NCBI RefSeq assembly: GCF_000001735.4
Contig: NC_003071.7
Coordinates: 15,537,443 to 15,601,442 of the forward strand
DNA: 64,000 bases
DNA from: Arabidopsis thaliana
Taxonomy: Eukaryota; Streptophyta; Magnoliopsida; Brassicales; Brassicaceae
Reading direction: 5' to 3'
Part shown: one piece after another, positions 12,600-23,299 of the stretch
Layout: each line of letters opens with the position of its first letter
Numbering within the stretch: the first letter of the stretch is position 1
The notes under the pieces: generated by a model
Told to the model about the DNA's origin: nothing
The model's database searches: none
Seen by the model: the letters and a program-made list of their open reading frames with translations, nothing else
Program-made: the position numbers and the translations under genes

Positions 12600-14515
12600 A
12601 TGGGACCTTTTGGGATGGAAACAACACCCGGTTTTCCTGATACTTTTGCTGGATTCAAATCTGCCAGTGTGAGAACATCTTCTTCTTCATCACTTGTGTG
12701 TTTCTTGGTTTTCTACATTTGGATGATGAATTTATTACATGACTTTTATATATTTTCTTTATAGGTTGATGAGAATCTTGGCCATTCAATGGAGGATAAA
12801 ATGAGTGACATGAAGCATTTCCTAATGGATCCTCATCATGATAATACCGCGGTGGACAGTTTCTTAGGTCTTGGTATGGAGAATATGGGCTTAACCTCCA
12901 AGATGGAGGAGTTTTCACATGGATTTGACGTTAGCTTTCTCCCAGATTATGGTAAGTCGATTCAAATGCTCTTTATGCTGAATGGCTTTGTAACATTGTA
13001 AATGGGAGTATGGTTAATGTTAGAGTTCTCTTTCATTTTTTCTAAGGTGGAGTTAACACTTTTAGCACTCAAGATGTGGAAGCAGGTTTAAAGTTTGAAG
13101 TATGTGTTCTCTTTATGCACTCCTTTACATGGTTTTTTTTTCTTGGTCATTCGTGAAATAAAGTTTCTTCGTCATCTCGTAGATTCTTGATGGAATTCTG
13201 GATGGAGTTGATGAAGTGGAAGATATCTACGCATCACATGAGCTTTCTTCTATTGTTAACCATTTCCCTCCAGGTAAAATTTTTGTGATTCTATCATCCT
13301 GGTGCAACTGAGCAATCTATACGGTTCACAATCCATTCAATCATTTACTTGCAGAAACTGAAGTCAAGAAGAATGAATTAGAGGGTGACCCCTATGGTCT
13401 TATGAACTTCAGTTCAGAATCTTATTCTCCTGGAATTAGTGGAAGCATCGGACTCGCGGAGTGGTCAAAAGAAACTGTTCCATATGCTGAATCCCAGATT
13501 GTATCCAGCGAAAAAGTTAAAGATAGTTGGGATACAAATGAGTCAGAAGATGACAAGAAACCACTATCCACATTTATAGGCTCTTGGATTAAACGAAAGA
13601 ATCGGAAACAGAAATTGCTCAACACCGCTTGTAGTAGGTAATCATCGGTGACTAAAGTCTTATTCTGAATATATAATCCCACTGGCTTCAGATTTCCTAG
13701 TGAAGCTCTCTTGTATAATGTTACAGATTAGATTCTTCTCGTGAAAGAAAGTCTTGCGAGTCCTATGACTTCAGGCCCCGGAAAGGACCTATGAAGAAAT
13801 ACATTCACACTTCAATGGTTTGTCTTACTCTCTAAGACTATAGAGTTTTCCCATTTTTTATAATCTATGTAAACCAAATACCATCTGCTATTGCAGGAGA
13901 AAACATTTTCTGATGATCAGCTTACTTTATCTGAGAGTGAAGATGACATTTCTGTAACAAAGACATCCAGAACCAAAAGTGACAGGAGAAAGAATCAGAG
14001 GATATGGACTCTTGATGAAGTAATGAATTTGGTTGATGGTATTTCTCACTTTGGTGTTGGGAAATGGACCGATATAAAGAACCACTTCTTTCATTATGCA
14101 GCACACCGCAAACCCGTTGATATCAGAGTATTTCATCATTCATTCACCTCAAAAGCAAGCTCTTCATTTAGTAGTGATTGGTGACTCAGTTCTTCTCCTC
14201 AATGCAGGACAAATGGCGTAATCTACTGAAAGCAAGTTATAACGAAAAGCATAACGATGGACAGGTTTGCTTTTTTCTCTTCCTTTGTCAACAAAAATTC
14301 ATATTCTGAGAAATCCTCTGTAACACAAAGTTTGAGATGTTCAGGCTGAAGAAAAACGAAAGTCAGTGGCTCGCTCTATACCGAAGGATATTCTACATCG
14401 TGTAAGAGAACTTGCTTCACTCCATCCATATCCCTTCTCCAAATCACCGTGTATTGTTCATGATTCCTCAAGAAGCCGAAGCACTTCAAAGAACAAGAAG
14501 AAGAAGAGTGGATGA
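12600..14515 (+). CDS. TRFL8: TRF-like MYB/telobox protein
   Basis: Single-MYB-repeat protein of the TRF-like family, members of which bind plant telomeric or telo-box DNA. Exons: 12600-12668, 12765-12951, 13047-13099, 13183-13273, 13355-13637, 13727-13817, 13897-14127, 14208-14264, 14345-14515, giving 410 codons with all junctions in frame. The first 280 residues are acidic, with no domain I recognise. The C-terminal SANT/MYB repeat begins RIWTLDEVMNLVDGISHFGV, continues GKWTDIK, and ends in the telobox-like VDIRDKWRNLLK. The tail is basic (SRSRSTSKNKKKKSG). Length and sequence match TRFL8 (At2g37025). Family members without the extended C-terminal MYB helix often bind telomeric repeats weakly, so telomere binding is not certain. 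Confidence 0.92.
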
Positions 14516-16289
14516 TATTGATAGTCTTCATGGAGAAAGTCTAGAGAAGCTATATAGATACTTGAATCGTTTTAACTGTGTTGGGAAGTTGTTCCATGTG
14601 AAGTTTCTGTTAATGAAACCGAGAATGACTTCAATTCAGAAAAGCATTTAGCTTATTCCCTCTATATAAGCTCCATCCTCCAATGCAATTAAACTAACAA
14701 ACTGCAGCAACACAACCACTAGAGGCTTTTTGTCTGAAAATTCATGGTCTCTGCCACCTGTTATACTGCAAATGTTTCAAATCTCAAAAACCAGAACCAA
14801 AACCAAAGAATTGTAGTAAATTACAACTGCAAAAACAGAGGGGAAATTGGTTTGTTTCTCACACGTGAGCAAAAACATCGAAAATATTATAGATCAAATC
14901 ACTTTATCAATAAATTTTACAATTTTATCAAAAAAAAATACAATTATCGACATACACATAATAGAACATTATTAAAAGGTTTAGTTTAGTTTTAGGATGC
15001 AAATAATACAAAACATTAAAATTAAAGCACAAACATGAAACAAATGTCCAGACTCTGAGAAGTCAATTTCTACATAAACTATGGCCAAGATAAGATGATG
15101 ATTAATTTTTTTTCTTTTTTTTCCATGAAAGAGAAATGTATATAGAGATAACATTGCATCATAAGAGTGTTTGCACATGCACGCAATAAATTCTAAAGTC
15201 AGAAGAAGCCAGCTTAGTTCAGAATGGCAGTCGTTGTTAATTAACTTAGACAGACCAAAACCAACTTCAAAACACACACACAACACAAACATAACAGGTA
15301 GATAGATCTGAGAGAGACATTTTTCGAAGAAGAGAATTGTTGTAAGAATGAGGATCTCTTACTCTATTGAAGGGAACATCTTTTGTGAATCCTTAGGGGG
15401 ATGAACCCTAATCAATGATACTCGGTTTTACTCTTATAATGGACCCTCCAATATTGACACTTCTCCATCTATGTACCCTTCCTAGAGACAATAACCCTTT
15501 CACCATCCCTATCTCAATCTTGTGAACCGCATTCTTCCCCGCCTTCTTTAACTGAACTATCACTATACGCTTTTGATCGGTAAAAAGTTAAATACAAACT
15601 CACCTGTAAAAGTTAAGCTACCTAACTATACTGCAAATGCTGATCATTGCATGGTTCTACATTAGACCATGTGTAGATAGTTCAAGAAGTCACCTGAGCT
15701 AGAGCCTTGAGCTGTTTAAAAACCAACATAACTCTAGGAAAAGTCAAGAGATCTGGATTTCTGCAGATCAAACTGAAAGTACCCATGCATGAATCATTAA
15801 CCAAGTCATCACTATCTCCAAGAAGATTTAGACCCATCCCTGGACCCTGTTCCTTTCAGATCTTATCTCCTCTCTATCTCTGTTCATCTTGTCTTGTGGG
15901 GTCTTAATCCCCCCCGTGAACTTGAAGAACTCTGACACCAAATGTGAGCTAGGGAAAAAAAGAGATCATTTTTTTAATCACATCTAACCATAGAGACGTA
16001 TGTTCGTACAGTTTCAGTATTTCAACTCTATCAACAAAAGTAACAGAACCGCACGGTTGTATAAAGTACTGTATCATTTAAAAGTTGCCCATCTCACCCT
16101 CTTTGGCTAACTGTCATGTCCCAACATTTATTAAGGAACTCTGATATTTCTACTTCTGCGTATATATATAGACTTGTCCTTCACTGTGTACTATTCATTC
16201 ACAAACATATTCCTCTATCAAAAAAAGTTCAAAACATTCTATCCATCTATCTACCTTATATTAGATATTAATCTTCTCCTCCTACTAAA
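14516..16289. other. Intergenic: TRFL8 3' region to SAUR46 promoter
   Basis: 1.8 kb without a supported gene. The TRFL8 3' untranslated region probably occupies the first few hundred bases. At 15300-15960 the base composition is more even and gene-like, but no ORF with a recognisable product is present. The last 130 bp hold a TATA run (about 16160-16171) and a C/A-rich leader for SAUR46. Confidence 0.5.
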
Positions 16290-16664
16290 ATGAAGAGCAA
16301 GTTCATTAAGTCCTGTGAAAAGAAACTGAAAAAGATGACGAGCAAAGTCATAATACCTTGTGCGTCTTGCGAGTCATGCTACGAGAGAATTTGCTGGGCA
16401 TTCAAGAAGGAAGCTGAGGTGATTCCAAGAGATGTCCCTAAGGGACATTTGGTTGTCTATGTGGGTGAAGAGTACAAGAGGTTTGTGATAAATATCAACC
16501 TGCTTAAACACCCACTCTTCCAAGCATTGCTGGATCAAGCACAGGATGCTTACGGTTTCAGTGCTGACTCCAGACTATGGATTCCATGCAATGAGAGTAC
16601 TTTCCTCGATGTTGTCCGTTGCGCTGGTGCACCCCAGCATCAGAATAACTGCATATGTATCTAG
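16290..16664 (+). CDS. SAUR46: SAUR-like auxin-responsive protein
   Basis: Intronless gene for a 124-aa small auxin-up RNA protein. The conserved SAUR core is at about residues 46-112: DVPKGHLVVYVGEEYKRFVI, then LLKHPLFQALLDQAQDAYGF, then LWIPCNESTFLDVV. The N-terminus is unusually rich in Lys and Cys (KSCEKKLKKMTSK, CASCESCYERIC), and the C-terminus ends in CICI. Members of this family commonly inhibit PP2C.D phosphatases and so activate plasma-membrane proton pumps during cell expansion; that is family knowledge. A TATA element lies about 120 bp upstream and the ATG is the first of the frame. I recognise At2g37030. Confidence 0.93.
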   Translation: MKSKFIKSCEKKLKKMTSKVIIPCASCESCYERICWAFKKEAEVIPRDVPKGHLVVYVGEEYKRFVININLLKHPLFQALLDQAQDAYGFSADSRLWIPCNESTFLDVVRCAGAPQHQNNCICI

Positions 16665-16988
16665 GAAGGTTCTTGTACAGGGAATTCAAGACATTCATTG
16701 ATTTATCCGGCTCCACGTTTACAAAAAGAATGTTGTTTAATGCTAAGCTATCGGGGTACACTAATAATAATATAAGACTTTTTGTATTAAATGTGTCTTT
16801 CAATTCAGCCGGAAATGTATTACTACTAGCTACAAGGAAAGCAATAAAATACGAGTAAAGTTATGTATCACACTTCTCCAGCTCTAAAGAAATACATGAA
16901 GCCACTAAAGCCAGAGCTAGTTACTGACTAAAAGAGACTAAAACATGAAAATAACTCCAGAAACATGCAACATCTCTATTGTTTTCAA

Positions 16989-17201
16989 TTAAACGCTAAC
17001 AAAATTTTCTAGTGGGGGCAGAAGGGAGAGAGCATAGAACAGCTTTACCTTCTCAGACATCTCAAGACAAAGGCCAAGACATCTTGAAAGCAATGTTTCT
17101 TTAAACCAGATGCCTCTGTTCTGCAACATGTTTGCAAAACATAGAACAGACTTGAGCTCTTCTCTCGTCAAGCTGTTATCAGAGATTAGTGGGAACAACA
17201 T
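16989..17201 (-). pseudogene. Possible gene fragment of unknown origin
   Basis: A 70-codon open frame on the minus strand with protein-like composition (LTREELKSVLCFANMLQNRG, then FKETLLSRCLGLCLEMSE). It is amphipathic and not low complexity, unlike most chance frames nearby. I do not recognise the family. No convincing partner exon or promoter is seen, so it may be a fragment of a duplicated gene, an exon of an unannotated transcript, or chance. Confidence 0.2.
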
Positions 17202-17363
17202 CTAGAATCTTTCGGTTCTATGCCTGCTGTTATATCCTATCACTACAAGAATGAAGAAGTAAAAAAGCCACGGAGTTATTGTAACCAAGAGTTAAATGTT
17301 TCACGTATGTATGTTAGAACAAGAGGCTCTAACATCGGCCATGAAATCCAAACCATACGGGTT

Positions 17364-17583
17364 GAGCAACCAGTTCCACATTGCGTCTCAATCAAAAGAA
17401 TGCATAAAAATGTTGTATACACATAAAGAAGATTAAAATGGCCACAAGAGAAGTACATTTAAGCCGAACAATATATCCAATGAGCAACAAGTTCCCCATT
17501 GCATAAATCAAAATGATGCATAAAATGTTGTACGTTAAAATGGCCACAAGATAAGTACATTTAAGGTGAGCAGTATATCCAAA
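17364..17583. repeat. Imperfect tandem duplication of about 110 bp
   Basis: Two head-to-tail copies, 17364-17481 and 17482-17583. Both begin GAGCAAC.AGTTCC.CATTGC, share ATGCATAAAA.TGTTGTA and TTAAAATGGCCACAAGA, and end near TATATCCAA. The second copy is about 16 bp shorter through small deletions. No gene overlaps it. Confidence 0.85.
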
Positions 17584-17931
17584 TGGTTGGATCTAGTATC
17601 ATTCCCAAAATGAAAAAAAAAAAAAAAAAATGATCACCTCATGGTATTGATATCAAAAACTGCAGCAAGATATATACAAAGGAAAATCTTGCAAATGATT
17701 ATACACAGTAGTTGTATCATTCTCCCTCTTTCACAGCTCCCAAGTAATCCTAGGTGCGTACATACATCGAATTGCTAGCAATTCTTATCAATCAACTGTA
17801 ATTCTAAAACCAAAGGAACCTAAGTCATGACAACTAGTAGCACAGAGATGTCGCCACTGGCATTAAGCATCGAAGCCAAGGTTTGCTCCTTTGGAAACAA
17901 AAAGCTCATCCTACAGATCCACAATTCATTA

Positions 17932-19338
17932 TCATCTCAGCCCATCGATCAAGCTCTCCATTTCTCTTCTCCCAAACCTCCTACCATCTGCGTGTGCATC
18001 TTTACACTTAGCTGCTAAGTAGAACACTAACCAAGCCGCCATGAAGTAAACTTCCAACGCAGATTGGATCACAGAAGCAAAGCTTTTCCCTACCATTCGA
18101 ATCAGAACCCATCTGAAGAAAGACCCACAAAGAATCGCTTCAAGACACTTCAGCTGCACAGCCTGATGCAACAAAAGAGATATCAAATATAAACCTTCCT
18201 TCACTATCTCCCTTCCTCTCCTTCTCGAATCCACAATAGCAACAAACGCATCAACAGCTAATATCAAACCAACAAGTGTATCAAGTAGAAACCAAGCGAA
18301 CAAGAAACCAGATATCTCCTTCTCAAAACCTCTAATCCATGGCGGCATAACAGTGAAAGGCATCAGCTTTAACCTCACAAAGAGCCTGAAAAACGAGTAC
18401 TGATCTTCAACCTCTCCGAAGTACCATAAACCAAGAAGCTGTGTCAAAGCATCTCTCACTGCCCATCTCATTAAAACAAATCCTGTAACTCTCTTAAACC
18501 CCAATCTTGAACCTCTCCAAACAACCCCAAGAAACGAAGGAAACCTACCAAGCAAATCGTTGATTACAGTAACAAACATAATCGCCAACACCAATGAGTA
18601 AACAGTTGTAAACCCTAGAATCACCCATCCATACGCAGCTGATAAAAAGCTCACCAAGAAGAACAGAGCCGCTGCGTCACTACGTCCTAGCTCCAATCCT
18701 TTAAAAATCATCTTCAGATCCACAAAACTCTCAAAGTCTTTATCTTTCTTCTCACTTTCACGATCGAGCTCAGATTCATCCAATTCCGTCTCGTCTTCAT
18801 CGCCGCCATGGTCTTCCTTCTCAAGCTGCCGCAAAACGACACCGGAGCGAATGATCTGAGGAAGGAGAAGTCCGTTATCGATGATAGGACGAGAGAAGCC
18901 AGAAATGCTCTCAAATCCGGAGAGGAATACAGTGGTGGCGTTGATGGGTGAACGAAAGGAAGAGCCTTGAAGCGATCGGCGATGAGGATCGTGTTCGTCT
19001 GTGGAGAAGAAGTCGTCGTCGAGGGTACCAAGGCGCGTGAGCTGAAGAAACGGAGCACGTCGGTGATGATTGAAGCGCGTCGGGGTATGGGAGCGAGAGT
19101 TAAGAGGGAGTCGAGAGAGGAGAGAGCGAAGAGAAGGGTCACTGTCGACGAAAGATGTTAAGAGGAGAGAGCAATGATCGACGAGAGAATGGAAAGAGAA
19201 GAGGAGGAAAGTGAGGAAGATGAAAGTGAGAGGGTGGGAAGAGAAAGAAGATGTTGTTTGACGGAGGAGCTGTGTTGTTGTACGGAGGCGGCTCAGCCGC
19301 GCGTGGTGGTTATGGTGGTGGTGGTGGTGATCGGTCAT
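17932..19338 (-). CDS. Plant multi-pass membrane protein with poly-His N-terminus
   Basis: Intronless 468-aa protein of unknown function, recognised as At2g37035. It opens with MTDHHHHHHNHHARL, a natural histidine run. Hydrophobic segments lie at about residues 37-63 (LTFIFLTFLLFSFHSLVDHC), 225-267 (ALFFLVSFLSAAYGWVILGF and onward), 345-370 (FLFAWFLLDTLVGLILAVDA) and near the C-terminus (VYFMAAWLVFYLAAKC). Between the first two lies a charged, acidic loop (EKEDHGGDEDETELDESELD). No enzyme motif is visible. The start is the first ATG, and three site II motifs lie just upstream (19459-19485). Transport or scaffolding roles are possible, but nothing in the sequence decides between them. Confidence 0.85.
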   Translation of the reverse strand: MTDHHHHHHNHHARLSRLRTTTQLLRQTTSSFSSHPLTFIFLTFLLFSFHSLVDHCSLLLTSFVDSDPSLRSLLSRLPLNSRSHTPTRFNHHRRAPFLQLTRLGTLDDDFFSTDEHDPHRRSLQGSSFRSPINATTVFLSGFESISGFSRPIIDNGLLLPQIIRSGVVLRQLEKEDHGGDEDETELDESELDRESEKKDKDFESFVDLKMIFKGLELGRSDAAALFFLVSFLSAAYGWVILGFTTVYSLVLAIMFVTVINDLLGRFPSFLGVVWRGSRLGFKRVTGFVLMRWAVRDALTQLLGLWYFGEVEDQYSFFRLFVRLKLMPFTVMPPWIRGFEKEISGFLFAWFLLDTLVGLILAVDAFVAIVDSRRRGREIVKEGLYLISLLLHQAVQLKCLEAILCGSFFRWVLIRMVGKSFASVIQSALEVYFMAAWLVFYLAAKCKDAHADGRRFGRREMESLIDGLR

Positions 19339-20159
19339 TGTTTTACTATTCGCTCCCGCTACTTTGGGTAGATCGAGAAGAGAGAGAATGAAGAAGAGAG
19401 ATCAATTCTATTTTGTCTTAACGTATTGAAGAACCTGTATTGTTTGTATTTACTCTTATGGGCTTTATGGGCTTTAATTTGGGCCTTTATTGTGTACTCT
19501 CTCATTCTCTTTTCTTTTTCTTTTTTTTCTGGTTGGCTGGTTGCACTCACTACTCTGGTACTACAGAACTATAGTTGTGTGATCTTTCACTTTTCAATTT
19601 CATATTAGATGAAAATAGAGTTTAGATTCGAGTTCAAATATATTTCGAGTTGTTTCAGTTCATTTACTAACCTTGAGTGATTTTAGGTGATTTTTATGTA
19701 AACTCCTAAAAGTGCTACCAAACAATAACAACAAAATGTATGATTTCGGTTGTAACTTGTATTTATGTTTTTCTATCATAACAATAGTTTTAAACTTTTA
19801 ATTTCATAATTTAGTAAAGAATTCTATAACCCTAGATGGCTAAAGTGTGTGACTTACTAGTATTTTGAAAAATAACTCCATTAGAGTAAGACTAATTAAG
19901 TTTAGATGATTGAGTTAGAGTTGATAACATTTTCTTATCCGATGTTTGTTATGGATATTGAGATAAAAAGAAGAAGGTATGATTCACACATTAATTTGTA
20001 AAAGAAAAATTGTTCATTTGAGAACTTACAATGAGTTTTACACACAAATTTAAATTAGACAGACATAAAACCACTTCACAGACAATCATTTGGTAAAATT
20101 ATTCAGACATGTAAAAAAAAAAAGACTTTATGGTAAGAAAAAAACAGAGGACTATACTC
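19339..20159. promoter_or_regulatory. Promoter of the membrane-protein gene and PAL1 3' region
   Basis: The part next to 19338 holds three site II motifs (TGGGCT 19459-19464, TGGGCT 19468-19473, TGGGCC 19480-19485), suggesting a housekeeping-type promoter for the minus-strand membrane-protein gene. The part next to 20160 is the likely PAL1 3' untranslated region. No other gene is seen. Confidence 0.5.
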
Positions 20160-22795
20160 TTAACATATTGGAATGGGAGCTCCGTTCCACTCGTTGAGAC
20201 ATTCCATCATCGGATCAATGATTTTACCTTCACAAATCGCCGTGAAAACCTTGTCGAACTCTTCTCCAGGCGACGTCACTTTCTCTCCGGTCAAAAGCTC
20301 TGTTCCAAGCTCTTCCCTCACGAATCTATACAATGGATACGACCTACATTCCTTGATCCTGTTCGGGATAGCCGATGTTCCGTTATCGTAGGCTGCTCTT
20401 GCTGCTTCCACTTCTTTCGGTAGCACTGCCTTAAGCTCCTCCTCGAAAGCTCCAATCTTATGGAAGATTGAAGTCACTGCATTCTTCTCACTCTCACCAT
20501 TGATCAAAGCATGGTCAACAATAACTTGTCTCAGCTTCTGAATCAACGGGTACGTTGCGCTACAAGGATCATCCGCGTATGTGTAGACTTGTTCACGGTC
20601 TACAACTTTGAGTAAATCCTTTTCGCAGAAGCGAGAAGGATGAAGCTCACCATTGACTCCAGTAGTAAGAACTTTCTTCGCCACTTGAGAGACAGTGTTC
20701 TTCACAGTCTGTCTCAAATTCTCCTCCAAATGTCTCAAATCCACAGCTTGACAAATCGCAACGAGGAACGTTGTTGACATAAGCTTGAGAATATCAACAG
20801 CTTCAGAAGTTTTGCGAGACGAGATTAGTCCCAAAGAGTTGACATCTTGGTTATGTTGCTCTGCTGATTGAACATGGCTAGTCACAGGATTAGCTAAGTA
20901 TTGAAGCTCTGAACAATAAGAAGCCATTGCAATCTCAGCTCCCTTGAATCCATAATCCAAACTTGGATTCCTCGAAGCGGTTAGATTCGAGGGTAAACCA
21001 TTGTTGTAGAAATCATTCACAAGCTCTGAGAATTGAGCAAACATGAGTTTACCAATCGCTGCTATCGCCAATCTCGTGTTATCCATTGAAACTCCGATTG
21101 GTGTTCCTTGGAAGTTACCACCGTGAATCGCCTTGTTCCTCGAAACATCGATCAACGGATTATCGTTGACGGAGTTAATCTCACGCTCGATCGATTTCGT
21201 TGCGTAACGGATCACTTCGATTTGAGGACCTAACCATTGAGGAGAAGTACGAAGAGCGTAACGATCTTGTTTAGGTTTCTGTAACGGATCCATCTCGTGA
21301 AGCTTCTGAGCTAATTTCATGTACGAGCTTCCGTCGAGGATATGCTCCATTATCGCCGCCGCTTCGATTTGACCGGGATGATGTTTAAGTCTGTGAGTGA
21401 GATGATCGGTGAACTCAGGCTTACCACTCATCACCTCTGCGAAAACCGCCGACAAAATCTCAGCCAAAACAGAGAGAACATTCGTTTCGAATAACACCAT
21501 TGACGCCATTCCAGATCCAACCGCCGTGCCATTGACTAGCGCGAGACCTTCCTTAGGCTGGAGATCAAAGAATCCGGAGCTGATTCCTGCTAATTTGAAA
21601 GCTTCCTCTGCTGTTAAAGCTTCACCGTTGGGACCAGTAGCTTTGGAATTGGGACGACCGGTGAGAAGTCCGGCGATGTAGGAGAGAGGAACGAGATCTC
21701 CGGAGGCGGTGATTGTACCACGGAGGGGGAGAGATGGAGTGATGTTGTTGTTGAGGAAACTGGTAATTGCTTCGAGAATCTCAAATCGGATACCGGAAAA
21801 TCCTTGGAGGAGAGTGTTGATTCGTACAAGCATGGCGGCTCTTGTGGCGGAGTGTGGCAATGTGTGGCTTGTTTCTTTCGTGCTTCCGAATATTCCGGCG
21901 TTAAGGAATCTGTAACGAACAAAAACATTCAAATTTCGTGTTGATTAGTTATTAATTTTTTCATTAAATTAAATCATTAACTTTTAATTACTCAAGAAAA
22001 TATGACCCGATCCACTTAAATTGACCCGAACCCGTATATTTCCCATGCAACGTCATAACTTTTATAGAATTGTTTTCCGTGATTTTAATAACTTTAAAAT
22101 TCATTGTTTTTTTTACCATCGTAATTTTTTTTTTGAATAATAATTTTGAAAAATTCAATTAATTGGATGATAAAGAAAAAATCACAATTAGAGAAAAAAA
22201 TCTAGAAAAGGAAAAATATTAAACAAACTAACTCCGTACATTTTTTCCTATTTCCATATGTATACTGCATCCAACTAATAACAGCCACGTATTCTACCTA
22301 AGAATATACTAACATTTTAAAAGTTTAATTGTTTCTGATTAGAGAAACAAAAGAATATGATTAATACCTAATAAGTTCCTTCTGAAGTGCGACACCGTTT
22401 TTGGTTCTCCGATGAGAAGTAGCACCAAAACCAGTAGTAACACCATAACTATCAGTGCCTTTGTTCATACTCTCCATAACCCAATCACTACTAGCATTCA
22501 CACCGGCTCTAGCTGTCTCCGATAGCTCCACCTTCACACTGTTACCAATAGTTGAGATCGCAGCCACTTGTCCAATGGTCAGAGTCTCACCACCAAGATT
22601 CACAACTGGCTTCCTAAACTCAGCAACCATTCTCTTCACTTCATCCAAATGGCTACCTTTCATTTGCTCCGCTGCAGCTCCCCAGTTGAGAGGATCCTCC
22701 GCGTTGATCACCATGTTCTTTGTCTTGATGTCTCCGCCGCATAACATAGCGTCCACTCCTCCTCCGTTGCTCTTGTGTGCCCCGTTAATCTCCAT
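20160..22795 (-). CDS. PAL1: Phenylalanine ammonia-lyase 1
   Basis: Converts L-phenylalanine to trans-cinnamate and ammonia, the entry step of phenylpropanoid metabolism (lignin, flavonoids, salicylate precursors). Two exons, 22795-22368 and 21909-20160, give 725 codons, the expected plant PAL length, with the family's single intron inside an Arg codon (R143). The Ala-Ser-Gly triad that cyclises into the MIO cofactor is in [17 protein letters not shown] at about residues 211-213. The catalytic Tyr is in [13 protein letters not shown] (about Y117). Other family blocks are [20 protein letters not shown] and [14 protein letters not shown]. The C-terminus PIPIC is typical of dicot PALs. The protein is a cytosolic tetramer. 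I recognise At2g37040. The promoter carries AC and box L motifs. Confidence 0.99.
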
Positions 22796-22948
22796 TTAGA
22801 CTTTTGATCTTAGTTTTACAATAGAAGATTAACTAAGAGGAGATTACAAGATCTCTAAAAGAAAGAAAGAAGATAGGAGCTTATTTGTAATATTGTTGGT
22901 TAAGGAATTGTATTTGTTCCTGAGGAAAATTAGATGAATGAAGGGTGG

Positions 22949-22957
22949 TTTAAATAA
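22949..22957 (-). promoter_or_regulatory. PAL1 TATA box
   Basis: The minus strand reads TTATTTAAA about 155 nt upstream of the PAL1 start codon, the only good TATA-like match in the expected core-promoter range. Confidence 0.6.
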
Positions 22958-22973
22958 GGTGGTAGTGTTTGTT

Positions 22974-22980
22974 GGTAGGT
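22974..22980 (-). promoter_or_regulatory. AC element (MYB site) of PAL1
   Basis: The minus strand reads ACCTACC, the AC-I class element bound by lignin-associated R2R3-MYB factors in phenylpropanoid promoters, about 20 bp upstream of the TATA box. Assignment rests on motif match and position. Confidence 0.6.
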
Positions 22981-23268
22981 AAGCGTATAGAGATAGCTAG
23001 TTTCTTTTTTTCTTCCATATAAAGATTATAGAAAAAATGAAAATTAGTGAGAAAGAAGGAGTTGGTTGAGAATTAATGATGACCGTTAGATGGAGAGTGA
23101 GTGATGGATTTTAGTGGTGGAGATTATAATTCGTGGATTTGGTTTAAGTCGCAAAAAGAGAGTTATTTTTAATTTGATTTTAACACGGTGGTGAATTTCT
23201 TTGGTTTTCGTCAACGTCACGGTGGTAAAAGTGGTCGTGGCTGGTGGCTGACGATAGTTGCATTTCGC

Positions 23269-23279
23269 GGTTGGTGAGA
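23269..23279 (-). promoter_or_regulatory. Box L of the PAL1 promoter
   Basis: The minus strand reads TCTCACCAACC, a full match to the box L (AC-type) motif described in phenylpropanoid promoters, about 475 bp upstream of the start codon. Weaker MYB-like sites lie between it and the gene: CTCAACCAAC at 23061-23070 and an AACGG core at 23083-23087, both read on the minus strand. Confidence 0.65.
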
Positions 23280-23299
23280 CTACGAGATTTTTTGAAGAG

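Larger units (their letters stand above)
16665..17931. other. Intergenic between SAUR46 and the downstream membrane-protein gene
   Basis: Convergent 3' regions of SAUR46 (+) and the intronless gene at 17932 (-). It contains the possible gene fragment at 16989-17201, the tandem duplication at 17364-17583 and an A-rich run at 17610-17630. Nothing else is supported. Confidence 0.5.

Noticed and set aside
18714-19142. Minus-strand 142-codon ORF inside the membrane-protein gene
   Set aside because: It is an alternative frame of the 468-codon gene, which has the better start and membrane-protein features.
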